Assembly: GCA_947311845.1 (NCBI GenBank)
Contig: CAMZMU010000062.1
Coordinates: forward strand, 53,651,745 to 53,715,744
From: Poa pratensis
Taxonomy: Eukaryota > Streptophyta > Magnoliopsida > Poales > Poaceae
Reading direction: 5' to 3'
Length of the DNA: 64,000 bases
In this document: positions 55,631 to 64,000 of the stretch, piece by piece
How positions within the stretch are numbered: the stretch's first letter is position 1
Layout: each line of letters opens with the position of its first letter
The notes under the pieces: model-generated
Told to the model about the DNA's origin: nothing
Database searches by the model: none
The model's input: the letters and a program-made list of their open reading frames with translations, nothing else
Program-made: the position numbers and the translations under genes

Positions 55631-57134
55631 TGATGACCCACAAGTATAGGGGGTGAATCGTAGTACTTTCGATAAATAAGAGTGTCGAACCCAACGAGGA
55701 GCAGAAGGTGTTGACAAGCGGTTTTGATGAAGGATTCACTGTAAATGCTCACAGACAAGTTTTTAGGAGTTTTTGATATGACAGATAAATAAAGTACAAG
55801 TAAATAAAATGCAGTAATAATAGTTGCAGCGAGTGGCCCAATCCTTTCTACAGCAAAGGACAAGCCGGTTGTTGTACTTATAATGACCAAACGTTCTTGA
55901 GGACACACGGGAATATTGTCAAGTGCTTTCGCTTCATATAGTTGATTAATCTTCATTGTTTTGATAAGTGTTGTGTGGGTGAACCTATGCTAATGCACCG
56001 CCCTTCCTAGGACTAATACATACTTGTGATTATACCCCTTGCAAGCATCCGCAAATACAAGAAAGTAATTAAGTTAAACTAACCACAGCCTTAAACTTTG
56101 AGATCCTGCTATCCCTCATGCATCGATATACCAACGGGTGTTCAGGTTTCTGTCACTCCGGCAACCCCACAATTGGCAAACGAATACACAATGCATTCCC
56201 CTAGGCCCATAAAGGTGAAGTATCATGTAGTCGACGTTCACATGACACCACTAGAAGAATAACACCACAACTTAAGCATCAAACCATTAAATATTACTCA
56301 ACATAGTTCACTACTAACATCAAGACTTCTCCCATGTCCTCAAGAACTAAACGAACTACTCACAAGACATCATACGGAACATGATCAGAGGTGATATGAT
56401 GATGAATAACAATCTGAACATAAACCTTAGTCCAATGGTTTCACCCAATAGCATCAATAACAAGAGTAATCAACACCGGGAGAGTTTCCCCTATGAAATA
56501 GACAAGATTCAGCCCTAGATGTTATAGCGGAGACGGGGTGCAGCGGCGGTGATGATGGTGTTGGCGGTGGAGATGATGATGATGATCCCGATGAAGTCCA
56601 GCTCGATGACGGTGATGATGGCGACGATTTCCCCCTCCGGGAGGGAATTTCCCCCGGCAGATTTCTTCCTGCAGGGGAGCTTTTCGCTCTCTGGTGTTTT
56701 CCGCCTCGTGGAGGCGGCGGAATATTTCGATGGCCGTCCTCTTGTGTTAGGGTTCCGAGGGGGTCAAGTACGCGAAGGGGGAACGGCTGAGGTGGGCCAG
56801 GGCCCCCAAACCACCTGTCGGCGCGGCAGGGGGCCCCACCGCGCCAAGGGTGAGGAGGGCCCACCATGGCCCATCTCAGCTCCCCCTTTGGCCTCCTCCA
56901 TCTTCTGGTAAAATAGGAACTTCCATATGTCTCCTTCGATTTATTGATCTTCAGAAATAGTGCATCTCGACGGTGCTTTTTCCAGCAGAATCCTGACTCC
57001 GGTGTCCAATTCTCCATTATTCATCAAACATGCAAAATAGGTAAAATAACATAAGTAACACTTCTAAATATGAAATATATCGATGAATAGCAGTAAATTA
57101 TGATATAAAATAGTGATGCAAAATGGACGTATCA
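55631..57134 (-). repeat. Athila-like 3' LTR, 1504 bp
   Basis: It starts in sense TGATACGTCCATTTTGCATC and ends GTGGGTCATCA. It shares the motif CCCACAAGTATAGGGG and GAGTGTCGAACCCAACGAGG with the LTRs of the non-autonomous Gypsy, but most of the rest differs. A GC-rich segment with an ATGATGATG run lies near 56540-56600. Confidence 0.88.
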
Positions 57135-58951
57135 ACCCCCCCAAGCTTAGACCTCGCTTGTCCCCAAGCGAAAACTGAGCTCAGTAAACATGACCACAAG
57201 TTTATGGAGCAAAGTGTCGATAAATAAAATACGGACAAGAAGCATCACATTCATTGATACACAAGTCATTCTAGACAGCAACTTCCCTTCATATAATCTA
57301 ACTTGAAATAAGTAAAGGGAACCACGATGAAGTGCATAAAGAGAACCATGATTGGTGAAGGCAAACTTAAACTCTTGGTCAGAGAACAATTAACAGATCA
57401 TACTTATCTTTCGAGAAGAGTCTTTATATCAGAGCTTATATAGCAGAACTTACATGCCTTAATCATAACAGTCTCCTTACAGTCATTGATAACTTTCAAA
57501 GTTATATTCATTCGGATAAAAGCTATTGTGCGAAACAAGGAAATGAGAGATATGATTAGAAGTATCAACACATATAACTAATTGGATCTCAACAACTCAA
57601 ATGCTTGCTTGAGATAGAGAGGAATGGGTTTACTGACTCAACAATAATGTAAAAGATAGGCCCTTCGCAGAGGGAAGCAGGGATTAAATCATGTGCTAGA
57701 GCTTTTAAGTTTTGCAAAGCATATAGAGAGTATGAAAATAGTTGTTTGAGCTATGTATGTCGTTGTCAACGAATCGTAGTAAAGTGAACACTAACCCCTT
57801 GTCAACCAGACTTTCAAGAGCGGCTCCCATGAAGGACGTTATCTCTACCAGCAAGGTAGATCATCCCTCTTCTCTTTTGTTTACACATGTATTTTAGTTT
57901 CTTTATAGTTGACACTCCTCCCAACCTTTTGCTTACACAAGCCATGGCTAACCGAATCCTCGGGTGCCTTCCAACATTCACATACCATGGAGGAGTGTCT
58001 ATTTGCAAATTAAGTTGCTTACTGATAAATCAGGGCAAAACATGTGAAGAGAATTATTAATGAAAGTTGTAGTTAATTGGGACTGGGCACCCCATTTGCC
58101 AGCTCTTTTTGCAAATTGTTGGATAAGCGGTGTATATGCCACTAGTCCATTGGTGAAAGTCTGTTTGACAAAAGTGCTAGAGAAACTCTACAGAACCCTC
58201 ATGAGCTAATAAACAGTGACACAAAACTAGGAGTAATAAGTTTTGAATAATTTAAAGGTAGCACATGAAGTATTTACTTGGAATGGCGCAAAATACCATA
58301 TAGTAGGAAGTTATGGTGGACTCGAATGGCAATGGTTTGGCTCAAGGTTTGGATGTATGAGAAGCATTCCCTCTCGATACAGGTCTTTGGCTAGCAAGGT
58401 TATGTAGCAAGCATAAGAGTTGAGGGATACAAACAATTATACAAGTGATAAGAATAATCATGCAATCTTCCTTAGAAGCACAAATAGTTTAACTTAAGAA
58501 TACTAAGCTTATGAGCTACAAAGAAAGAAAGATCATGGAATAATATATTTGCATGCACTCCCTCTCTCTACTTAAGTCTCAAAGTATTGTCTACTACTGA
58601 CCAATGCTAAGTTTGCCAAAACCAAAAAGATTAACTTGGTGCTCTAAAAAGTGATCCCTATACTAACAACAAGGTTATCAATATGAAAGAGAATTGCAAG
58701 CTAAAATAAAGTATGCAGAAAGTAAATGATAAAACTTCTCATTAATATTTCATAACGGCAACTCACACCAAGGGATACATAGATAACCAACTAAAAGAGA
58801 GATACTTCCACATTGCAAACCATCATATAAGATAACTTCCCTACTCACGATATGACTTTATGGAAAAGTAAAAGGTAAAGATAATGATGTGATACCGCGG
58901 CACTCCCCCAAGCTTGGAACAAACCAAGGGGATGCCAATACTTATGATGAA
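57135..58951 (-). other. Athila-like 3' untranslated region
   Basis: No coding sequence is supported. It holds the PPT-like AAGCTTGGGGG at 57139-57149 and a second one next to the extra ORF (around 58906-58916). The block conserved with the non-autonomous element is at 57801-58169, and the shorter shared phrase CCCTTCGCAGAGGGAAGCAG is near 57661. Confidence 0.7.
57801..58169 (-). other. Conserved non-coding block with 11-bp stem (copy 2)
   Basis: Nearly identical to 45381-45752. The stem arms are GACACTCCTCC (57911-57921) and GGAGGAGTGTC (57989-57999), with a loop of 67 nt. The loop has matched CCATGG boxes and a small GCTT...AAGC hairpin in both copies. Confidence 0.7.
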
Positions 58952-59365
58952 TTACTCCTTCGGTGGTGGTGGCGGTATGACTTGGATTGGAGTAAGAAAC
59001 CGTTCCAGCATTCGGCGGAGTCTGATATTCTCTTCCTGGAGTATTTCCACCTCCCTCCGCAGGGCTCGGTATTGATCACAGAACTCATCTGTAACTCGAA
59101 GTACTTCCGTCACTGCCGGAAAAGAGCTGTAGTCCGGAATAGGTGGTATTGCTCCCTGCAGGTTATGAGAAAAAGCACGTTGAGCGTTAACCGATCCCAC
59201 AAAGGTGGGCTTCCTGACTGCAGGCTGTTCTCCCTTTGTTGACGGCATCCCCTTTACTTCCTTCATGACGCTTTCATCTTTGCTCTTGACTTCCTCCTTC
59301 AGCTTGGGGTCTTGAGTCTCGTCTTCCAAAGGCTCCTTGCCCTTGTTGTTGTTGTTGGAGACCAT
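58952..59365 (-). CDS. Extra ORF downstream of Athila-like pol (137 aa, coiled coil)
   Basis: The frame starts MVSNNNNKGKEPLEDETQ, is highly charged for the first 45 residues, then has a conserved-looking middle (AFSHNLQGAIPPIPDYSSF). It continues with a heptad-rich helix (residues about 95-122, YRALRREVEILQEENIRLRR) and a Pro-rich end VIPPPPPKE. No transmembrane segment or signal peptide is visible, so it is not an obvious envelope protein despite its env-like position. Such extra ORFs occur in Athila/Tat-like elements; the function is unknown. The frame is intact with a clear ATG, which may point to past selection. Confidence 0.6.
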   Translation of the reverse strand: MVSNNNNKGKEPLEDETQDPKLKEEVKSKDESVMKEVKGMPSTKGEQPAVRKPTFVGSVNAQRAFSHNLQGAIPPIPDYSSFPAVTEVLRVTDEFCDQYRALRREVEILQEENIRLRRMLERFLTPIQVIPPPPPKE

Positions 59366-59699
59366 GGCGCTTCTAAATCTGAAAACAATATCTGGACAGA
59401 AACAGCTCGAAACGAAACACGATGAAAAGGCGAGATACGAACCTCGGGGGTTCGGGTGAGTTATATAGCAAAAAGTTTTACAACATAAGGAAGGTACAGG
59501 AGGAAACCTGATCGGAGACGAGCTCCGGGGTGCTCAAACCACCAGGCGGCGCGGCTGGGGGCCCACCGCGCCGACCTATGGTTTGGGCACCACGGGTGCC
59601 GTCTCCCATCCGGTTCGGTCTCTTATTTTTCCATATTTAATAAAAACGACGAAAATATCTTCTAGAAAGTTATTCGCGAAACTTTTCTTACCGAAACTG

Positions 59700-61841
59700 T
59701 TACCTATTCGAATCGAATTCTGCAGTCCCAGAAAAATGTTCTTCAATGAAAGTTTCCGGAGTCACCACTTTAATTGTATCAACCTCTTCATTAATAGAAT
59801 CTCCAGAAATATAATGCTTGAGTCTTTGACCATTTACCACTTGTGTAGAGTTATCTTTCAATGAAGCAATTTTTATTGCACCTGAACGATACACCTCCAC
59901 AATAACAAATGGTCCTTCCCATTTTGAGAGTAACTTTCCTGCAAAAAATCTGAGACGAGACCTATACAATAGAACTTTCTCACCAACATTAAATTCTCTT
60001 TTAAGAATTCTCCTATCATGCCATCTCTTAACTTTTTCTTTAAAGAGTCTAGCATTTTCATAAGCCTCACTTCTCCATTCATCTAAAGAACTTAAGTGCA
60101 ACAACCTTTTCTCACCGGCAAGTTTAAAATCTCTATTAAGTTCTCTCACTGCCCAATAAGCTTTGTGTTCTAATTCTAAAGGCAAGTGACAAGCTTTACC
60201 ATAAACCATTTTATAAGGAGACATGCCCATGGGGTTCTTATAAGCAGTTCTATAAGCCCATAAAGCATCATTTAACTTACTAGCCCAATTTTTTCTAGAT
60301 TTATTAACAGTCTTTTGCAAGATAGATTTAATCTCCCTATTTGACAATTCTACTTGTCCACTAGTTTGAGGATGATAGGCTGAAGCAATTCTATGATTAA
60401 CACCATATTTAGCAAGAGTCTTTCTAAAACCACCATGGATAAAATGAGAACCTCCATCAGTCATAAGATATCTAGGTACACCAAACCTAGGAAAAATGAC
60501 ATCTTGAAGCATTTTTAAAGAGGTCTCACCATCAGCACTTTTAGTAGGTATAGCTTCTACCCATTTAGTGACATAATCAACAGCAACAAGTATATGAGTA
60601 TTACCTTGTGAAGAAGGAAAAGGACCCATGAAGTCGAATCCCCAACAATCAAATGGTTCAATAACAAGAGAATAACTCATAGGCATTTCATTGCGTCTAG
60701 AGATATTACCAACCCTTTGACATTCATCACAAGATAAAATAAACTTTCTTGCATCCTTAAAGAGGGTAGGCCAATAAAAACCTGATTGTAGAACTTTCTG
60801 CGCAGTTCTATCTCCAGCGTGATGCCCTCCATAAGCACTTCCATGGCATTTCCTCAGTATTTCCTGTTGTTCATATTCAGGAACACATCTTCGCATAATA
60901 CCATCGACTCCTTCTTTATATAAGTGTGGGTCATCCCAAAAGTAATGCCGCAAGTCATAAAAGAATTTCCTTCTTTGCTGAGCTGAAAAGGTTGGAGGCA
61001 AGTACTTGGAAACAATAAAGTTAGCATAATCAGCATACCAAGGACTATCTCGCGAACTTACACTTATTGCAGCCAATTGTTCATTTGGAAAGCTATCATT
61101 AACAGGAATAGGATCATAAGGAATGCTTTCCAATCTAGACAAATTATCAGCAACAGGATTTTCAGCACCTTTTCTATCTATGATATGCAAATCAAATTCT
61201 TGCAAAAGAAGTACCCATCTAATAAGCCTTGGCTTAGCATCTTTCTTTTCCATAAGGTATCTAATTGCAGCATGATCAGTATGAATAGTGACTTTCGAAT
61301 CAACTATGTAGGGTCGAAATTTGTCACAAGCAAAAACTACAGCTAGAAATTCTTTTTCAGTAGTGGCATAATTCTTTTGAGCAGAATCAAGAGTTTTACT
61401 AGCATAATGAATAACATTTAACTTTTTATCTACTCGCTGCCCAAGAACAGCGCCTACAGCATAATCACTAGCATCACACATAATTTCAAAAGGTAAATTC
61501 CAATCAGGTGGTTCAACTACAGGAGCGGTGATTAAAGCCTTTTTCAAAGTTTCAAAAGCTTCCTTACAATCATCATCAAAAACAAAGGGTACATCTTTTT
61601 GAAGAAGATTAGTAAGAGGCTTGGAAATTTTAGAGAAATCTTTAATAAACCTCCTATAAAAACCAGCATGACCAAGAATACTACGAATACCTTTAACATC
61701 TTTGGGACAAGGCATCTTTTCAATTGCCTCCACTTTAGCTCGATCAACTTCAATACCTCTTTCAGAAATTTTATGTCCAAGAACAATTCCTTCATTAACC
61801 ATAAAGTGGCATTTCTCCCAATTAAGAACAAGGCTAGTTTC
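59700..61841 (-). CDS. Athila-like pol: end of RT, RNase H and integrase (5'-truncated by insertion)
   Basis: The open frame runs about 713 codons without a stop. In order: the RT C-terminal part ([30 protein letters not shown]), RNase H ([35 protein letters not shown]), a DNLSRLE segment, and the integrase HHCC zinc region ([19 protein letters not shown] ... CDECQRVG). The DDE core follows ([33 protein letters not shown]), then the C-terminal [16 protein letters not shown]. Pol is intact up to the insertion point, where the first codons come from the inserted LTR. The upstream RT with its YxDD box should resume beyond the insertion. No chromodomain is seen, consistent with Athila rather than chromovirus. 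Confidence 0.92.
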   Translation of the reverse strand, partial: ETSLVLNWEKCHFMVNEGIVLGHKISERGIEVDRAKVEAIEKMPCPKDVKGIRSILGHAGFYRRFIKDFSKISKPLTNLLQKDVPFVFDDDCKEAFETLKKALITAPVVEPPDWNLPFEIMCDASDYAVGAVLGQRVDKKLNVIHYASKTLDSAQKNYATTEKEFLAVVFACDKFRPYIVDSKVTIHTDHAAIRYLMEKKDAKPRLIRWVLLLQEFDLHIIDRKGAENPVADNLSRLESIPYDPIPVNDSFPNEQLAAISVSSRDSPWYADYANFIVSKYLPPTFSAQQRRKFFYDLRHYFWDDPHLYKEGVDGIMRRCVPEYEQQEILRKCHGSAYGGHHAGDRTAQKVLQSGFYWPTLFKDARKFILSCDECQRVGNISRRNEMPMSYSLVIEPFDCWGFDFMGPFPSSQGNTHILVAVDYVTKWVEAIPTKSADGETSLKMLQDVIFPRFGVPRYLMTDGGSHFIHGGFRKTLAKYGVNHRIASAYHPQTSGQVELSNREIKSILQKTVNKSRKNWASKLNDALWAYRTAYKNPMGMSPYKMVYGKACHLPLELEHKAYWAVRELNRDFKLAGEKRLLHLSSLDEWRSEAYENARLFKEKVKRWHDRRILKREFNVGEKVLLYRSRLRFFAGKLLSKWEGPFVIVEVYRSGAIKIASLKDNSTQVVNGQRLKHYISGDSINEEVDTIKVVTPETFIEEHFSGTAEFDSNR

Positions 61842-62472
61842 TGTCACATCCCAAATTTTGGAACTAAGAAAAACTTAGTTTTACAAGACCCAAAATTCAG
61901 AACCAACAAAAACTTTTTGAAATGTTTCACTGATGATTGTGTTTTCCTTCCCATTGCTATGTTTGGACCTAGTGTGACTTGTTGTTTAAATTGTTTGACT
62001 AGTAAAAATAAGACGCAACCAATATAAAAATATAAACTTTGGTGATCATGTCATGACAAGAAAAATATTCCATGTATCTTTTCCATTCTTATTTTGGCCA
62101 ACTCCATTTCAAATGATACTTGGTTGTTAACAACCCAAAATCAATACCCATTATTTGAGAAAGTAAAAGTACTTCCTATGGAGATCTATATGCGAAGACC
62201 GAGAGATCGATGACGTCTTTGCGAACTAGGCCGTCTTCCCAGTCAGCTGCCTGTAGGTGTCTTGGCAAATGACTCGGGCCCCACGTTGATTGGTGATTTC
62301 CGCTGCAAGAACTTATTGAAGATTATTACTTCAATCAAGTAAGTATGTTTATTCGGTATTTATGGATGTTCTTTTGATACCAGTTTGATTGTGCTCAGCG
62401 ACAGACTGATCATGGGATCGCTGATGTTGTAGGCACAAGGGTATCTCGGACAGCTAGTCCGGGGTCCCCCCA
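61842..62472 (+). repeat. 5' LTR of the non-autonomous element
   Basis: About 631 bp from TGTCACATCC to GGGGTCCCCCCA, four bases before the PBS. The exact right border is inferred from the PBS and the expected CA end. Confidence 0.8.
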
Positions 62473-63912
62473 GACTTGGTATCAGAGCCATCCTGACTGT
62501 AACAGACCTTAGTTAGCATGGACGTTAGTTAGGAAAGAAATATTTTGTTAAAAATATATTGTTACCAAAAACATATTTTTATCTAAGGAAGCCCAAGAAA
62601 ATAGCTTCCACTCTTCTCACCTTCTCAAATATTTCCGAGACTCATCCCTCTATTTAAGATTTTCTAAGGATTTCTCTAGTCCCTCTTACCTGTTCAAAAT
62701 ACTTGACGATGAACCCAAGTGAGACCTAATTAGCTAGCACCTACAAAGAAGCTTTCATATCAAATATTCAACATTCAGCCTCAAGGTGATTGATCTGCAA
62801 ATACCAAGATCGTCAATATCAACAAAGCAAGAGACCTCGAAGACCTCAACTCAATATCAACAATTCCACTCAGTTACTACCTCGACAATCTCAATTTTTC
62901 CTGCTGAAGCCTAAGGTGACAAAGTGAAGACTTCACCAACTATGTTTAACCGAGACCATAGGATAAACCTGATAGGAACCTTGGGTGTAATACCCGACTA
63001 CCACGAGTATTAGACGTCCTTTGGTACTAGATGTACCTTGTGTGCTCTTTGCTTGTGTGTACTCTGCTTGTGTATTGTTTTTTGGTGAATTCTCTGTTTG
63101 TGTGTTCACAATCACGCCTTGTCGGCAGCACACAGTAACCTCAAAATTCTCTTCTTACCAAAGCTTCGTGAAGCTCAAGAACCAAGGAAGTCGACAATGA
63201 AGTTCCTCCTTTACTCAGCTGAAGAAGGACAAAGGTGAAGACAAATAACCGACAGAATACCCAGAAGAATCAAACGCCGGAAACACCTGCTATGGACGAC
63301 ACCAACCACCAAGCAAGCTGAGATTCAAATAGAAGTTTTTATTATCCTTTTTCTAACTAGAAATCGGAGAGAGTCAAGTACCCAAGCTTGACGCATCCTG
63401 AGAACAACGCGTCCCCATCTGTGACCCTCGTAAGGAGAAAATATCTGGAAGTGATATCTGCACCAACCCCAAGCACCAAGGCGCGACACCCAAGACGAAG
63501 ATCGTCAAGCCACCCAAGAAGAACAATGCCTCCAAGTCAACTCCAGCCGCAACCTTCAGGATGACCCTTCAAAACCCCTTTTTAAGGGGGGAAGACCTGC
63601 AATAGGTATACAAGAAGGTGTTAATAATTAGCTCCTTGCGCCTTAGTCTTGTAGTATCTGGAAAACAGCCAACCACGATTATCCATCAGTCTCGATCATC
63701 AAGTCAACCACATCGCCAAGGATCTGAACTCAGCACAGAAGTTTATCGACAGAGCAAGCCTCGCAACATCAATTTATCAAGATCTCACATGGCGGTCTCG
63801 CTGAAGAAGCAACGACCTCGGAAGTATAGTCAGCCCAAAACCCGTGCCCTCGTACTCCCCTGTTACCACCGGGCAAATCTCGAGGACGAGATTTATTTTA
63901 AGGGGGAAGAGC
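62473..63912 (+). other. Internal region of the non-autonomous element
   Basis: The PBS is at its start and the polypurine tract at its end. A second tract-like run, TTTTTAAGGGGGGAAGACC, lies at about 63580-63598. The rest is CAAG/ACCTCAA-rich sequence with no supported protein. Confidence 0.75.
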
Positions 63913-64000
63913 TGTCACATCCCAAATTTTGGAACTAAGAAAAACTTAGTTTTACAAGACCCAAAATTCAGAACCAACAAAAACTTTTTGAAATGTTTCA
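63913..64000 (+). repeat. 3' LTR of the non-autonomous element (first 88 bp)
   Basis: Identical by eye to the first 88 bp of the 5' LTR, cut by the window end. This identity suggests a recent insertion, but too little is visible to date it. Confidence 0.88.

Larger units (their letters stand above)
55631..61841 (-). mobile_element. Athila-like Gypsy element, 3' half, interrupted at 61842
   Basis: In minus sense: RT end, RNase H and integrase (61841-59700), an extra ORF (59365-58952), a long 3' untranslated region with the conserved stem block, a purine tract GCTTGGGGGGGT, and a 3' LTR (57134-55631) from TGATACGTCCATTTTGCATC to CTTGTGGGTCATCA. The LTR start, the extra ORF after pol and the integrase type fit the Athila-like lineages (Fatima/Sabrina type) abundant in Triticeae. 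The 5' part (gag, protease and first half of RT) should lie to the right of the window, beyond the element inserted at 61842. Confidence 0.88.
61842..64000 (+). mobile_element. Non-autonomous LTR retrotransposon, truncated by window end
   Basis: The first LTR, 61842-62472, starts TGTCACATCCCAAATTTTGG. The PBS TGGTATCAGAGCC is at 62477-62489 and the purine tract TTTAAGGGGGAAGAG at 63897-63911. A second LTR starts at 63913 with the same sequence and runs off the end. The 1.4-kb internal region has no gag or pol. It is inserted in the RT part of the Athila-like pol. The left flank GTTTC (61837-61841) predicts the same five bases after the second LTR. Expected total length is about 2.7 kb. Confidence 0.9.

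Noticed and set aside
58889..59242. 117-codon plus frame near the Athila extra ORF
   Set aside because: It is antisense to the minus-strand coiled-coil ORF, which has the better start and heptad pattern.
58952..59365. Envelope gene
   Set aside because: No signal peptide, transmembrane helix or glycoprotein features; only the position is env-like.
1..64000. tRNA, rRNA or other structural RNA genes
   Set aside because: Apart from the tRNA-derived head of the SINE and primer-binding sites, I found no cloverleaf-like or rRNA sequence by eye; a tRNAscan or Rfam run would be decisive.

Overview
This is repeat-rich DNA from a large-genome grass, most likely a Triticeae member (wheat, Aegilops, barley or rye relative). 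The evidence is a 40S ribosomal protein S6 gene and an SnRK2 kinase gene with grass-type protein sequence, surrounded by nested LTR retrotransposons (BARE/Angela-type Copia, Tekay/Del chromovirus, Athila-like Gypsy), Stowaway and Tourist MITEs, a Helitron, a SINE and a Pack-MULE. Species is inferred from these families, not proven.

Layout. 1-7.6 kb is the genic part. The minus-strand 5' end of RPS6 (first two coding exons, promoter with TATA, telo-box and site II motifs) is followed by a complete nine-exon minus-strand SnRK2 gene of the SAPK1/SAPK2 type (2591-7177). Exon 8 of the kinase is one base short, which predicts a truncated protein unless it is a sequence error. Intron 1 carries a 498-bp SMART-like LTR element with a 43-bp internal region and a perfect TSD. 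A Helitron (about 7637-10249) lies just upstream of the kinase gene and carries a GC-rich gene-like fragment.

10.4-18.9 kb: a PIF/Harbinger transposase remnant is cut by a minus-strand Angela-type Copia element (11005-18630), whose 5' LTR is truncated at a SINE. 19.1-20.2 kb is a 1054-bp Tourist-like element with a fold-back end. 20.2-38 kb is an anciently duplicated, non-coding locus. It is interrupted by a Tekay/Del element with 3.75-kb LTRs (21064-33566, TSD GATTC) and by a Pack-MULE (33923-35761, 9-bp TSD) that captured a DUF241/BPS1-like gene fragment.

38-41.6 kb holds unassigned GC-rich sequence, several minisatellite-like arrays and a Stowaway MITE. 41776-55375 is a Copia element (TSD CTACT) with near-identical 279-bp LTRs but ruined gag-pol. 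Nested in its leader is a non-coding Gypsy element (43356-49959, TSD CTGGG). 55631-61841 is the 3' part of a minus-strand Athila-like Gypsy element: 3' LTR, an extra coiled-coil ORF, then RNase H and integrase. It is interrupted by a non-coding LTR element from 61842 that runs off the window.

The most interesting signals are: (a) a block of about 370 bp with a perfect 11-bp stem, shared by the coding and non-coding Gypsy elements; (b) repeated polypurine-tract-like motifs inside the non-coding Gypsy; (c) gene-like, in-frame spliceable exons inside the Tekay LTR; (d) the SMART-like element and the exon-8 lesion in the SnRK2 gene; (e) the Pack-MULE capture; (f) the Copia copy with young LTRs and a dead pol. 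All coordinates were read by eye; no alignments or searches were run.
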